Below the pieces are notes generated by a model. That model saw only the letters and a list, made by a program, of their open reading frames with translations, ran no database searches and was not told the origin of the DNA. Below, one piece after another: positions 23,254-31,970 of a DNA stretch of 35,080 nt. Positions within the stretch are counted from its first letter, which is position 1; each line of letters starts with the position of its first letter. A program made the position numbers and the translations under genes. The DNA is from Candidatus Peribacteraceae bacterium. Lineage in GTDB: Bacteria; Patescibacteriota; Gracilibacteria; Peribacterales; Peribacteraceae. The stretch is taken from contig JAQTQU010000009.1 of the NCBI GenBank assembly GCA_028712095.1, positions 1 through 35,080 on the forward strand, read 5' to 3'.

Positions 23254-23499
23254 ATGGACCACCGAAAGCAGCAGCAACAGCAACAGCGCTCTGACCCGCG
23301 CCTGAAGAAGTGCCCCTTCTGTCTGAAGGAGACGAAGTATATCGATTACAAAGATTACCCCACGATCAAACCCTTCATGGATTACTTCGGCAACATCATG
23401 AAGCGCTACTACACGGGGCTCTGCTTAAAGCACCAGAAAATGCTCAAGAACGCCATCGAGCGCGCGCGGTTCATGGGGATGGTGTCTTATCGAAAGTGA
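23254..23499 (+). CDS. rpsR: 30S ribosomal protein bS18
   Basis: An 81-residue protein, normal length. A basic Gln-rich N-terminus precedes KKCPFCLKE, and IDYKDYPTIKPFMDYFGNIMKRYYTGLCLKHQKMLKNAIERARFMGMVSY is typical bS18. The CPFC pair with the later CLKH could bind zinc, as in the C+ form of bS18. It assembles with bS6 on the 30S platform. The leader (23223-23253) is a short CCCTACGCCCT-type repeat with no Shine-Dalgarno sequence. Confidence 0.96.
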   Translation: MDHRKQQQQQQRSDPRLKKCPFCLKETKYIDYKDYPTIKPFMDYFGNIMKRYYTGLCLKHQKMLKNAIERARFMGMVSYRK

Positions 23500-23520
23500 A
23501 AAACCTGCGGTTTTTCCCTT
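23498..23520 (+). terminator. hairpin terminator after rpsR
   Basis: GAAAAACC (23498-23505), a TGC loop and GGTTTTTC (23509-23516), followed by CCTT. The stem overlaps the rpsR stop codon. The T-run is weak outside the stem, so it may be a partial terminator. Confidence 0.55.
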
Positions 23521-23576
23521 TTGAAAACCCTTTTCCCTCAGTGGGGTCGCTCCGGGCAGGCAAAGCCCGCCTTCGC

Positions 23577-23906
23577 ATGGAAAATTATTGGTCCACATGC
23601 AATAACGGACAAGGCGACTACATCGCGGCGCTTTCTCCTGAGGAACTCAGACAGTATCGCATCGATCGGAAACAGATCGATTGTTTCTCACGGCTTGCAT
23701 ACGCGGATCTCGGTCCGCACGACCTCCTGTCGGAAGATGGTGTTCGCGAAGTACGAGCGAGAGTCCTCAGTGTGCTCCGCCAACAACGGACTGACCTTGC
23801 CGGTCAAATTCTGCTCGCAGCACTGATTCACCGTTCAGCGCATGTGTGGACGGCAAAAGAAGTGGAACATGCGCAAAAGATCATCACCGAGAAGCTCTCG
23901 CCATAG
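23577..23906 (+). CDS. small soluble protein of unknown function
   Basis: A 109-residue protein starting MENYWSTCNNGQGDY at 23577. The frame is open upstream but there overlaps rpsR. It is helical, with ALSPEELRQYRIDRKQ, a conserved-looking LAYADLGPHDLLSEDGVREVRARVLSVLRQQRTD, and a C-terminal helix. There is no signal peptide or membrane segment. It sits between rpsR and yebC on the same strand, so a link to translation is possible but unproven. No family is recognised. Confidence 0.65.
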   Translation: MENYWSTCNNGQGDYIAALSPEELRQYRIDRKQIDCFSRLAYADLGPHDLLSEDGVREVRARVLSVLRQQRTDLAGQILLAALIHRSAHVWTAKEVEHAQKIITEKLSP

Positions 23907-23981
23907 GTAACCGGTTACTTTCTCAGGGATTCGTTCTCGAAGCCCTAGTATTCGAGTATTCCAGTATTCTACTATTCTCCC

Positions 23982-24740
23982 ATGTCCGGTCACTCCAAAT
24001 GGGCCAACATCAAGGTGCGCAAGACCGCGCAGGATCAAAAGCGCGGCAAGATCTACACGCGCCATGCGCGCCTGGTCGAGATGGCGGCGCGCGGCGGGCC
24101 GGATCCGGTGATGAACCCGTCCCTGCGAACCGCGATCGATAACGCAAAGGCCGACGGCGTGCCGAACGCGAACATCGACCGGGCGATCAAGAAGGGATCA
24201 GGTGAGTTGAAAGGGGAACAGATGGCAGTGGAGGTGTATGCGGCGTACGGCCCGGGGAATGTCGCCATGGTCATCGAATGCCTCACGGATAACAAGAACC
24301 GGACACTCAGCAGCGTGCGGTCGATTCTGGAGCGGCGCGGAGGACGGTGGACGGAGTCGGGCTCCGTGCTCTGGATGTTCCAGCAGAAAGGTGTCGTCAT
24401 TGGCAGGGGTAGAGACGTTCCGATGGAACGTCTTCATACGGAAGACATGGAATTGCGACTGATCGACGCCGGAGCCGAGGATATCGAGTGGTCCGCCGAC
24501 ACGGTCGAGGTGGTCACGAATGCCGCAGGGTGGCCGAAAGTACGTGACCTGCTCAAAGTGCAGGGCTGCGAGGTGACGACGGCCGGACTCAAATTCATTC
24601 CCACGCAGAAAACGGCCGTGACCGATCTCGCCACGGCGCAGCAGCTCATGAACCTCATCGAGGCCATTGAGGAGGATGAGGACGTTTCCGAGGTGCACAC
24701 GAACGCTGACATTGCGGATGAGATCGCTGCTCAGCTTTGA
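23982..24740 (+). CDS. yebC: YebC/PmpR family translation or regulatory factor
   Basis: A 252-residue protein of normal length. It starts MSGHSKWANIKVRKTAQD, the family hallmark, and has PNANIDRAIKKGSGE, YGPGNVAMVIECLTDNKNRT and the C-terminal IEAIEEDEDVSEVHTNAD. YebC proteins act as transcription regulators or, as shown more recently for some members, help ribosomes at proline stretches. The 75-bp gap before it holds TATTC-type short repeats (TATTCGAG, TATTCCAG, TATTCTAC, TATTCTCC). TATTCT within them lies about 17 bases before the ATG and could be the -10 box. Confidence 0.95.
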   Translation: MSGHSKWANIKVRKTAQDQKRGKIYTRHARLVEMAARGGPDPVMNPSLRTAIDNAKADGVPNANIDRAIKKGSGELKGEQMAVEVYAAYGPGNVAMVIECLTDNKNRTLSSVRSILERRGGRWTESGSVLWMFQQKGVVIGRGRDVPMERLHTEDMELRLIDAGAEDIEWSADTVEVVTNAAGWPKVRDLLKVQGCEVTTAGLKFIPTQKTAVTDLATAQQLMNLIEAIEEDEDVSEVHTNADIADEIAAQL

Positions 24741-24745
24741 TCAAT

Positions 24746-26488
24746 TTATCGGGTTAATGACGCCCGCAGCAGCAGGCGCTGCGTCAGCGACTGTTGTGCA
24801 GAAGCTGCCGCATAGCGTGCGCATACTTCCCGGATCTCATCATCCGGCTCGACGAGCATCACCCACGCGGCATCCGGAGCAGTGGCGGCGCAGCGTTCAA
24901 GAGGAATCAGTCTCTGAATGAGCGGGAGATCCGCCGCCGTCTCTTTGGAAGTGTAGAGCACGACAAGTTTGCGACCGTTGCGTGCCGCCAAATCCTTCAG
25001 ATACGTAATGCGCCCCTCACCCCGCAGTCCCCACTCAAAGAGAACGCTCTTCTGGGAAGAGCCAAAAAGACCTGAGTAGTAAAACATGCCCCAATCGACA
25101 ACAAGAACCATTGTCCGGCCCGGAATTGTTCCCGTGTTAATGATGGTATGAACGATGAATTTCTCAGGATCGTCATGAAAGAGATACCTCTGCGTGGGGA
25201 CTTTGATGAACAGCACAGTATTGACGAACAGATACGCCGTAAGCCATGCGATGAAAAACAGGCGCAGCCATACACGGGAAGATTGGGCGCCGGCAATCAG
25301 AAGACAGCGAATGGTCGCAAGCGATGCCAGAATGAGAAACGGATAGCTCAGAATGGCATGATGCATGAGCCCTGCCCCTCTGGTACGTGCGATCATGATT
25401 ACCGTGAGAAAAAAGGCAATGGTCAGCGCTGACGGTAAAATGAGATTCTTTCTGGAAAAACCCTTTCCGCCAGCACAAAAGAGCAGGAGAAGAGTGAAGG
25501 GGGCAAAAAGATAAACGATGATCGAATACAAAAATGAAATGGAAATTTCCGGAACGACCTCAAAGACTCTCTGTGTCGCTTCCAGAGGATGAAGGAGCGT
25601 TGTAACAACCTCGGAGTGCCACCATACCCCACGGAGAACTTCAGAAAGCGACAGTGCATCGCTGTGAATGAGAGGATCAAGATAGGGTCTTACAGCAGAA
25701 TTATCCGGAGCTGTCGAAAATACGAGTGAGCCGACGAGGATGACAAGAACAAAAAGAGCCCCCGCGGATTGAAGGAAAAGAGTGTGCAGATTCTTTTTGG
25801 AAGAGAGGAAATGACGATGGTGGATAATATGTATGAGAAAGAAAATGGCAAACCCCGGTGCGAACCAAAAGTACGAAAATTTTGTCCAGATCCCGCAGAA
25901 TATTATCAGTGTAATTGCGCTGATAATACGTATCTTCAAAGTTGCACACCAACGATCCAGAAGGAGATAAACAAGAAAGACACTGAGAACCTGAAATCCG
26001 ATGGGCCCCGTATCCACGAGATGTTGGAAGAGATACGGAAATAGGGCCACAAGGCCAAAAAGAACGTAGATAGTTTTAAATTTAAAAATGCGTGCAGCGA
26101 TGAATCCACCGAGGAGCAAAAAAACCATTCCGAGGCAGCGTGCAGCAAGCGGGCTGCTCCAGAGTAAAACAATGGGCAGAAAGTAAAGCGACGGAAAACT
26201 GCCCGAGTAGAAGTAGGCCCGAAGCGGGAGAATGAGACCGGTGTTGAGAAAATTAAGTTTGAAAGGATCGCAGGTTCCGTGAAGATCGTTTCCGGGATAG
26301 AGATAACAAAGGATGGTGTCATAGTGGATGAATTCATCCATGTTATAAGGCACAATCGCAGAAAAAATTATGACAAAGAGCACCGCGAGCAGAAGGATAT
26401 TCACGATATCGATACTCTGGAGAAGATGCCGTCTGATGCCGTTAAACCGCGAAAAAGTAATTTCGATATTGATGTGAGAAAATCTCAA
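24746..26488 (-). CDS. multi-pass membrane protein, GT-C-like
   Basis: A protein of up to 580 residues with about eleven hydrophobic helices. The first external loop contains Asp51-Glu52 (VPYNMDEFIHYD), the GT-C-type acidic motif. The C-terminal 120 residues are soluble (VVDWGMFYYSGLFG...). The frame opens with TTG at 26488. The best promoter (TGC-TATACT, 26490-26498 on the minus strand) is immediately next to it, so transcription would start inside the frame. The real start may be an in-frame GTG near residue 29, before the first helix. It is convergent with yebC, leaving 5 bp between the stops. The substrate is unknown. Confidence 0.65.
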   Translation of the reverse strand: MRFSHINIEITFSRFNGIRRHLLQSIDIVNILLLAVLFVIIFSAIVPYNMDEFIHYDTILCYLYPGNDLHGTCDPFKLNFLNTGLILPLRAYFYSGSFPSLYFLPIVLLWSSPLAARCLGMVFLLLGGFIAARIFKFKTIYVLFGLVALFPYLFQHLVDTGPIGFQVLSVFLVYLLLDRWCATLKIRIISAITLIIFCGIWTKFSYFWFAPGFAIFFLIHIIHHRHFLSSKKNLHTLFLQSAGALFVLVILVGSLVFSTAPDNSAVRPYLDPLIHSDALSLSEVLRGVWWHSEVVTTLLHPLEATQRVFEVVPEISISFLYSIIVYLFAPFTLLLLFCAGGKGFSRKNLILPSALTIAFFLTVIMIARTRGAGLMHHAILSYPFLILASLATIRCLLIAGAQSSRVWLRLFFIAWLTAYLFVNTVLFIKVPTQRYLFHDDPEKFIVHTIINTGTIPGRTMVLVVDWGMFYYSGLFGSSQKSVLFEWGLRGEGRITYLKDLAARNGRKLVVLYTSKETAADLPLIQRLIPLERCAATAPDAAWVMLVEPDDEIREVCARYAAASAQQSLTQRLLLRASLTR

Positions 26489-26489
26489 C

Positions 26490-26498
26490 AGTATAGCA
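26490..26498 (-). promoter_or_regulatory. extended -10 promoter before the GT-C-like gene
   Basis: On the minus strand TGC-TATACT, a strong extended -10. It lies in the 89-bp gap after the PBP gene's stop. It questions the TTG start at 26488, since the transcript would begin near 26483. Confidence 0.5.
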
Positions 26499-26577
26499 CA
26501 TTTCCGCTCTCCGGGAAAACACTCTCCTGAGTGCGGTGATTACTGCATTCAGGAACCTGCTCCCGGAGTAACTGCCG

Positions 26578-29500
26578 CTATTCCGTCACGGTCAGCGATA
26601 CCGAATCCTCGGTGGTTTTGCCCGTGAGATCCGTCGCCACCGCGCGTAGCCGGTATGTCCCCGGACTGACCGTGACGGCGTAGGTCAGTGAAAAAGGTTC
26701 TTTGGGCTTGGTTGTGAGCAGCAGATCATCCAGATAGAACTGGACGTACTTGAGCGCGCCATCCGGATCCTGCACCTCCGCGCGCATCGTCACCGAACCC
26801 CCTGCTGCCACAGATATGTCCCCGCCGGGTTCGATGAATGAAACGGAAAGACCCGATCCTCCTTCGCCGAACCGGAAGCGCACGGTCCCGGTGACCGTGT
26901 TGAAGTACGCATCCGTGAGTGTCACTTCGAGTCGGTGCAGACCGTCGCGGGTCACCGAGCGCGGCACGCGCAGAGGTTCGTCGAAGGGCTCGTCTGTGCG
27001 GACGGCAACGCGTTTGCCGTCGATGGCAAAGCGGATCTCGCGGACGGTCGAGCCGACGCGGTAACTCAGTTTCGGCCGGAACGCCGGGTACGTGACGGAT
27101 CCGTTCTCATCCGGAGAGAGAATGGTGAGTGTCGGCTGGTCGAGGCGGCCCGGCGTGAGCGAGGGATCGCACTTCTCGGTGGGCGCAACGGGCAGCGGCA
27201 GAATGGATCCGGAGTGATCCGGCGTGGCATACCAGAGCGTCATCTGCTCCTGCACCCACTGCTGCACGCCCTCCTCCCACGTCGGCCAGCGATCGGCCAG
27301 GATGCTTTTCGCCACGAGAAAACTTCCGGATTCCTGCGCCGCCTGCGGACACGCATCCGAAGCGAGCAGGTGCGTGACTTGATCCACCATCAGTTGCGCG
27401 CAGGCGGGATCCTGCAACGTCGGTGGACGCTCTTCGAGGAACACATCGGCCCGTCTATACGCAATGGGCGTACAGGCCGTGGGCATCTCGCCCGAGAGCG
27501 TGGAAATCTGCGGCTGGATAATGCCCGGCGGCGGCGTGAATGCCGTTTTGGGCGCCGTGAGCACGCGATGCGCGCGCTCCATGAATTCCTTCCAGAGGGG
27601 ACTTGATGTGTTGAGTCCGTCGCCCTTGTCGTACATCGAGGAGCTGTCTGCATTGCCGGACCACACACCCGTCACCAGATTGGGGGTGTACCCCAGCACC
27701 CAGGCGTTATCCGGCTTGCGCAGCTTGCAGGTGTTCTTGTCCTTCCATTCGAGGCACTTGTTGCTCGTTCCGGTCTTGGCCGCCGCTTCGTATCCGGATA
27801 CCGTGAGCTGTGTCTTCCAGTAGTCCGTGGGCCGCACGGAGGCATCGCTTAAAATAGACGTAATCTGGTACGCGATGCGCGGATCCAGCACCTGTCGCTC
27901 ATCCTTGCCGCGCTCCGGCGCAAACAGCAGCGCCCCCTTGCGATCCTCCACTCTGAGCACACTGACAACGGGTTTGTAGGTACCCCCGTCATCGAGCGAT
28001 GCGTATGCCTGCACCATTTCGAGGAGCGGCGTCTCGGCGGCACCGAGGGCAAGCGGCCATCCGTACTCGTACTGGTTCGCCGCCGACAGATCCGACTGTC
28101 CTCCGGAACCCGTGGACGGTCGCAGAGAGGCGCGCCCGGCAAGCGGGGTCGGCGCCCCAAGATCGCGCGCAAGATCCAGAATGGGCTGCTCCCCTCCCGC
28201 GAGGAAGAATGCCTTGGCCGCGGGAATGTTGCGTGAGGCACCCAACGCCTGACGGATGGTCATGAGACCCATTTCTTTGCCGTCAAAATCCTGCGGCTGG
28301 TCATCGCCGATCCTGGTCGTCACGTCATAGAGAATCGTCGCCGGCGTGTACCCCTGCTCAAACGCAGCCGCGTACACGATCGGCTTGAAGCTCGAGCCGG
28401 GCTGGCGCGGGGCCTGTACCATATCGATCTTGCCGCCGTGTTCCTCATCGGAATAATCGCTGTTGCCGACGTACGCCAGCACATCGCGCGCGGCCGGATC
28501 GAGAGCAACGAGAGCGATGTTGTGCGCTCCGAAACGGTTGAGAATGTCTTCACGGTGGTTGGCCACCACTTTCTCGGCAATCTCCTGAAGCCGCCAATCG
28601 AGTGTGGTGGTCACTTTCAGGCCGCCACGCTCCAGAATGTCTTTCTCCGCCGATTGCCCGCCGAGAAGTTTCTCGACCTGATCGCGCACCCAGAGCACGA
28701 AGTGCGGGGCACGGATGGTATCGCGCATGGGTTGGAACGTCAGTGTTTCCAGTTCATCCAGCGCCTGCAGCTGCTGCTGCTCCGTGATCATCTTGAGCTC
28801 CTGCATGCGCTTGAGCACGGCATCCGCACGCCCGCCCACATAGACTGTTGTCGCGCCCGTACCGATCTGTGCGCCCAAGAGTCCGATGGTGACCTCTTCG
28901 TCAGGGATGCCGGACGCGGATGTAATCACACCCTGAAGAACCTTGCGGGTGATCCCGTCACTCACCGTTGTGTGTACATGGTATCCGTACGGATTGAAGT
29001 ACGAGGGACGCTGTGGCAACGCCGCCAACACGGCGGACTGCGCCAGTGTGAGCCCCGAAGCGGAACGTGCGAAGTAGGTGCGGCTGGCCTGCTCAATGCC
29101 ATACGCGTTCTGTCCGAAAGGAATCCAGTTCAAGTAGAGCTCCAGAAGATCGTCCTTGCTGAACTTCGATTCCATCTGGCAGCCGAGGATGATTTCTTTG
29201 ACTTTGCGGCTGACAAGATTCTCACGCTTGAGATCGAGTGCATTGCGCGCGAGCTGTCTTGTGAGCGTGGAGCCTCCGCCTGCCTGACCGAAATTGGCGA
29301 CAACGCGGACCATGGCGCGGATATCGAGACAGCCGCGGTCGTAGAAGCGCTGATCTTCGATGGCGATGATCGCCTGCTTCATGGAGTCGGGAATCTGCGC
29401 ACCGGGAACGAAGGTGCGGTCCTGCTCGTTGAACAGCCGGTAGAGCTCGATACCGTTGCGATCGGTGATGACCGTGCTCTGCGGGGCGAACAGGCTTTTG

Positions 29501-29769
29501 GGATCACTGATATCCGGCAGCGTCATCCAGAGAACACCGACGTACAACCCGCCCAGCACCACGACCAGCCCCCCCGTGCGCAGCAGAAACTTCTTCAGGC
29601 GCCTCTCGACACCCTGCGGCGGAAGAACGATGCGTACGCCACCCAGCAGCAAACGAAAGAGGAAGGAGAACACTCCCGTCTTTTTGCCGGCTCCTCCCCG
29701 TACCGCTGTACCTCGGCGGGAAGGAGGCCTGCCATTGGAAAGCGGCCGTAGTGCAAACGCGGGACCCAT
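26578..29769 (-). CDS. class A penicillin-binding protein (PBP1A type)
   Basis: A 1063-residue bifunctional peptidoglycan synthase, starting at 29769 (MGPAFALRP), 16 bases from a TACACT box; a frame open to 29913 is not supported. Basic cytoplasmic tail; membrane anchor at about 65-83. The GT51 glycosyltransferase shows the catalytic Glu of IEDQRFYD (about 138) and GGSTLTRQLARN. The transpeptidase motifs are SSFK (459-462), SRN (512-514) and KTGT (665-668). From about residue 905 two Ig-like beta domains follow (LTILSPDENGSVTYPAF..., SVSFIEPGGDISVAAGG...). It is longer than usual PBP1A because of these and a Cys-containing linker. It polymerises and cross-links peptidoglycan outside the membrane. 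STGSGGQSD near 552 looks like a repeat-derived insertion. Confidence 0.95.
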   Translation of the reverse strand: MGPAFALRPLSNGRPPSRRGTAVRGGAGKKTGVFSFLFRLLLGGVRIVLPPQGVERRLKKFLLRTGGLVVVLGGLYVGVLWMTLPDISDPKSLFAPQSTVITDRNGIELYRLFNEQDRTFVPGAQIPDSMKQAIIAIEDQRFYDRGCLDIRAMVRVVANFGQAGGGSTLTRQLARNALDLKRENLVSRKVKEIILGCQMESKFSKDDLLELYLNWIPFGQNAYGIEQASRTYFARSASGLTLAQSAVLAALPQRPSYFNPYGYHVHTTVSDGITRKVLQGVITSASGIPDEEVTIGLLGAQIGTGATTVYVGGRADAVLKRMQELKMITEQQQLQALDELETLTFQPMRDTIRAPHFVLWVRDQVEKLLGGQSAEKDILERGGLKVTTTLDWRLQEIAEKVVANHREDILNRFGAHNIALVALDPAARDVLAYVGNSDYSDEEHGGKIDMVQAPRQPGSSFKPIVYAAAFEQGYTPATILYDVTTRIGDDQPQDFDGKEMGLMTIRQALGASRNIPAAKAFFLAGGEQPILDLARDLGAPTPLAGRASLRPSTGSGGQSDLSAANQYEYGWPLALGAAETPLLEMVQAYASLDDGGTYKPVVSVLRVEDRKGALLFAPERGKDERQVLDPRIAYQITSILSDASVRPTDYWKTQLTVSGYEAAAKTGTSNKCLEWKDKNTCKLRKPDNAWVLGYTPNLVTGVWSGNADSSSMYDKGDGLNTSSPLWKEFMERAHRVLTAPKTAFTPPPGIIQPQISTLSGEMPTACTPIAYRRADVFLEERPPTLQDPACAQLMVDQVTHLLASDACPQAAQESGSFLVAKSILADRWPTWEEGVQQWVQEQMTLWYATPDHSGSILPLPVAPTEKCDPSLTPGRLDQPTLTILSPDENGSVTYPAFRPKLSYRVGSTVREIRFAIDGKRVAVRTDEPFDEPLRVPRSVTRDGLHRLEVTLTDAYFNTVTGTVRFRFGEGGSGLSVSFIEPGGDISVAAGGSVTMRAEVQDPDGALKYVQFYLDDLLLTTKPKEPFSLTYAVTVSPGTYRLRAVATDLTGKTTEDSVSLTVTE

Positions 29770-29837
29770 GAGAGAATGCAGTGTAGGGCTCTGTTCCGCT
29801 CCCTGCAAATGAGTCTGCAGAAGAACGGATTCTATGC

Positions 29838-29843
29838 TATAAT
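29838..29843 (+). promoter_or_regulatory. consensus extended -10 (TGCTATAAT), leaderless gene
   Basis: TGC followed by the perfect -10 TATAAT. Transcription would begin about 7 bases later, at or next to the A of the ATG at 29850. This is the clearest leaderless arrangement in the window. Confidence 0.7.
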
Positions 29844-29849
29844 GAACCG

Positions 29850-30182
29850 ATGTCCCTCTGCAGAGCTGTTGTGGGATGGCTGATCCCGGCCGTGCATGCC
29901 CAAGAGCAGGCATTCGGATCGTTTACCGTAACATCCTGGGTCTACGGGGATCGTACGTGGCAGAGCATTCTCGGGAGTATCGTGAACATGCTCAAGAGCA
30001 CCATCACCGTGGCCGCCGTGGCGGTCTTCGTCACGGGCGCCTTTATGTTCGCCATCTCCGCGGGGGATGAGAAACGCAAATCCAACGGTAAGAACATGAT
30101 GATCGGCGCGCTCTGGGCTCTGGGCATCGTCCTCGGGGCACAGGCGATCCTGCGGACAGCATCGTATTTCATCTGGGGTTAA
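29850..30182 (+). CDS. pilin-like two-helix membrane protein (TrbC/VirB2-like)
   Basis: A 110-residue protein. A signal-peptide-like N-terminus ends in AVHAQEQ (cleavage probable near residue 18). Two hydrophobic helices follow (about 46-69 and 84-105), separated by the charged loop GDEKRKSNGKN. This layout is that of TrbC/VirB2-type pilin-like proteins, which are frequent as single genes in CPR genomes. No other conjugation or secretion gene is nearby, so it may build a pilus or act as an unrelated small membrane protein. It is divergent from the PBP gene. Confidence 0.6.
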   Translation: MSLCRAVVGWLIPAVHAQEQAFGSFTVTSWVYGDRTWQSILGSIVNMLKSTITVAAVAVFVTGAFMFAISAGDEKRKSNGKNMMIGALWALGIVLGAQAILRTASYFIWG

Positions 30183-30302
30183 GACCGGGGTCCCGCACCA
30201 CCGTTCAGCGAAACAGGAACCAGCCGGTGTAGGCAAAAGAACCACAACGGGAAATAAACCGGACAGTTTTTCCGTCATTCTTCAAAAAAAACTCGGGAAA
30301 AA

Positions 30303-30330
30303 TTGAGCAGTGACACTCGACATGTACAAT
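30303..30330 (+). promoter_or_regulatory. promoter of the TPR protein gene
   Basis: TTGAGC (30303-30308) and TACAAT (30325-30330) with a 16-bp spacer. The ATG at 30341 is 16 bases from the start of the -10 box, so the leader is about 4 bases. An ATG at 30329 overlaps the -10 box and is excluded. Confidence 0.6.
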
Positions 30331-30340
30331 GAGGACCCTT

Positions 30341-30937
30341 ATGCATGCACCCCATTCTTCCGACACCCTGGAACGACTTGAGTGCGCAGAGCAGTTGAAG
30401 CTCACAGGGAAACATGATGAGGCTCTGAAAATTCTGGAGGAGCTGCTCATCGAAGATCCCGAGAACGTACCCGCACTGGAGGAGGTGGCGGACAACGAAT
30501 TGAGTCTGGGGCATTTCGCGCGCGCGGAACGTGCCGCAAAGCGCGCCGTGACGATCGGAAAGAAGAGCTACACCGGTCACTATATTTTGGGTTTCGTCCG
30601 GTCTCATGAGGAGAAATGGGATCATTCCCTCAAAGAGCTCAAGGTAGCCAACGCACTGAGTCCGAACAACGCCGAAATATTGCGATGCCTGGGATGGGCG
30701 CTCTTCAATGCGGGCCAGTGCGCACAGGGCATCGTCACGCTGGAGCGGGCGCTGAATCTGGATCAGGAAAATCCGCTCACGCTCTGCGATCTGGGTTCCG
30801 CGTACCTGCAGGTACAGAATCTGCGCAAGGCGCGCACGCTCTTCCAGCGGGCGCTGGAAATGGATCCGGAAAACGAACGGGCGAAAGAATGTGTGCTCAT
30901 GGCAGAGCGGCTGCTCAAAGCAGTGGAGAAAACATAG
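30341..30937 (+). CDS. tetratricopeptide repeat protein
   Basis: A 198-residue soluble protein made of about five TPR units, for example AEQLKLTGKHDEALKILEELLIEDPENVPAL, LGWALFNAGQCAQGIVTLERALNLDQENP and GSAYLQVQNLRKARTLFQRALEMDPENERA. The Gly/Ala/Pro positions follow the 34-residue TPR consensus. TPR proteins are scaffolds for protein contacts; no catalytic part is seen and no signal peptide. It lies 40 bp upstream of an FtsX-like gene and may be co-transcribed with it, though a TATACT box at 30947-30952 offers a separate promoter. Confidence 0.88.
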   Translation: MHAPHSSDTLERLECAEQLKLTGKHDEALKILEELLIEDPENVPALEEVADNELSLGHFARAERAAKRAVTIGKKSYTGHYILGFVRSHEEKWDHSLKELKVANALSPNNAEILRCLGWALFNAGQCAQGIVTLERALNLDQENPLTLCDLGSAYLQVQNLRKARTLFQRALEMDPENERAKECVLMAERLLKAVEKT

Positions 30938-30977
30938 GGAACGCCGTATACTCACAGACAGTCTTTCGCCAATTTGC

Positions 30978-31928
30978 ATGCATCTGGTTGTCCTGCGACG
31001 CAGTTTCCGCCGCGCACTGTTCACACTCTGGCGTGAGGGGGAATGGCGCACCGGCTTCGGTTCCCTGCTCGGCATCTGCACGCTGTTCCAGTTTCTACTG
31101 CTGGGCCTTTTGGCTGCTGCAGCCTTGCAGTCCTTGCTCCTGTCGCATTCCGACCTGAAGCTCGAAATACGATCCGGGGCGTCGCGCGGAGAAGTGCAAC
31201 AATTTCAGTCGGCCCTGCAGCAGCTGCCCTACATCGAACGGGCCGTGTACATCACCCGCGAACAGGCCCTCGCCCGCATCAAGGCGGAAGATCCCTCCCT
31301 GGCAACGTTCTTCGAAAAATTTCAGGTGGATAATCCCTTCCCCGATTCCATCGGTGTCACGCTCAGGTCGCTCAATGATTATCCGGCGTTTTCCGTGTTC
31401 CTCTCTGATGCCCGCTGGCAGCAGCTGGTGGATCCCGCCCTCCTCTTAGACCTCACCCATCAGGAGGAACGGGTGCACGAGCTCCTGCGCGTGGCCAATG
31501 GCGGGCAGCATCTGGCCGCAATGCTGCTACTGCTCGCTTGCGGTATCCTGCTCTTCACCATTGTCGAATTTACCCGCAAAAGCGCCATGAGCCGTTCCGC
31601 GGAAGTGCTGGTGGAGCGGCTGGTGGGGGCGGACAGTTCGCTGCTCATGCTGCCGTTCATCTGGGAAGCAACTCTGCTGCTCTGGGGCAGCGTCGTGATG
31701 AGCGCCTGCGTGCTCTCGCTGTTTCTGCTCTTGCTGCCCACACTCGTGCCCTCCCTGAGCAACGGCGGTGCCCTGGCGCCGTTGTGTTCGGCTGCCCTGC
31801 CGATCCTGTCATTTGCGCTGCCTCTCTCGCTTATCCTCGAACTGTGCTGCGCCCCGCTGCTGGCCATCGCCGGCGTCCGGCTGGGCATTCGCCCGTCCCT
31901 GAGAGAGGCGTCACTCGGACCCCGGTGA
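30978..31928 (+). CDS. ftsX: FtsX-like cell division ABC transporter permease
   Basis: A 316-residue membrane protein. One helix (about 26-50) precedes an external domain (about 55-170) with EQALARIKAEDPSLATFFEKFQVDNPFPDSIGVTLRS, the FtsX extracellular pattern. Three further helices follow, with FTRKSAMSRSAEVLVERLVGADSSLLMLPFIWEA as the conserved cytoplasmic and third-helix region. FtsX works with the ATPase FtsE to control peptidoglycan hydrolases during division. The start at 30978 avoids overlap with the TPR gene. No ftsE is adjacent, which is unusual; it may lie elsewhere. Confidence 0.85.
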   Translation: MHLVVLRRSFRRALFTLWREGEWRTGFGSLLGICTLFQFLLLGLLAAAALQSLLLSHSDLKLEIRSGASRGEVQQFQSALQQLPYIERAVYITREQALARIKAEDPSLATFFEKFQVDNPFPDSIGVTLRSLNDYPAFSVFLSDARWQQLVDPALLLDLTHQEERVHELLRVANGGQHLAAMLLLLACGILLFTIVEFTRKSAMSRSAEVLVERLVGADSSLLMLPFIWEATLLLWGSVVMSACVLSLFLLLLPTLVPSLSNGGALAPLCSAALPILSFALPLSLILELCCAPLLAIAGVRLGIRPSLREASLGPR

Positions 31929-31970
31929 TCCTTGTATTCTTGAACTCCTGTCATCCTGTATTCTTTTCCC

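Noticed and set aside
28438-29751. 437-codon plus-strand open frame opposite the PBP gene
   Set aside because: It is an antisense shadow of the GT51/transpeptidase gene, whose catalytic motifs are intact; the shadow shows no family features.
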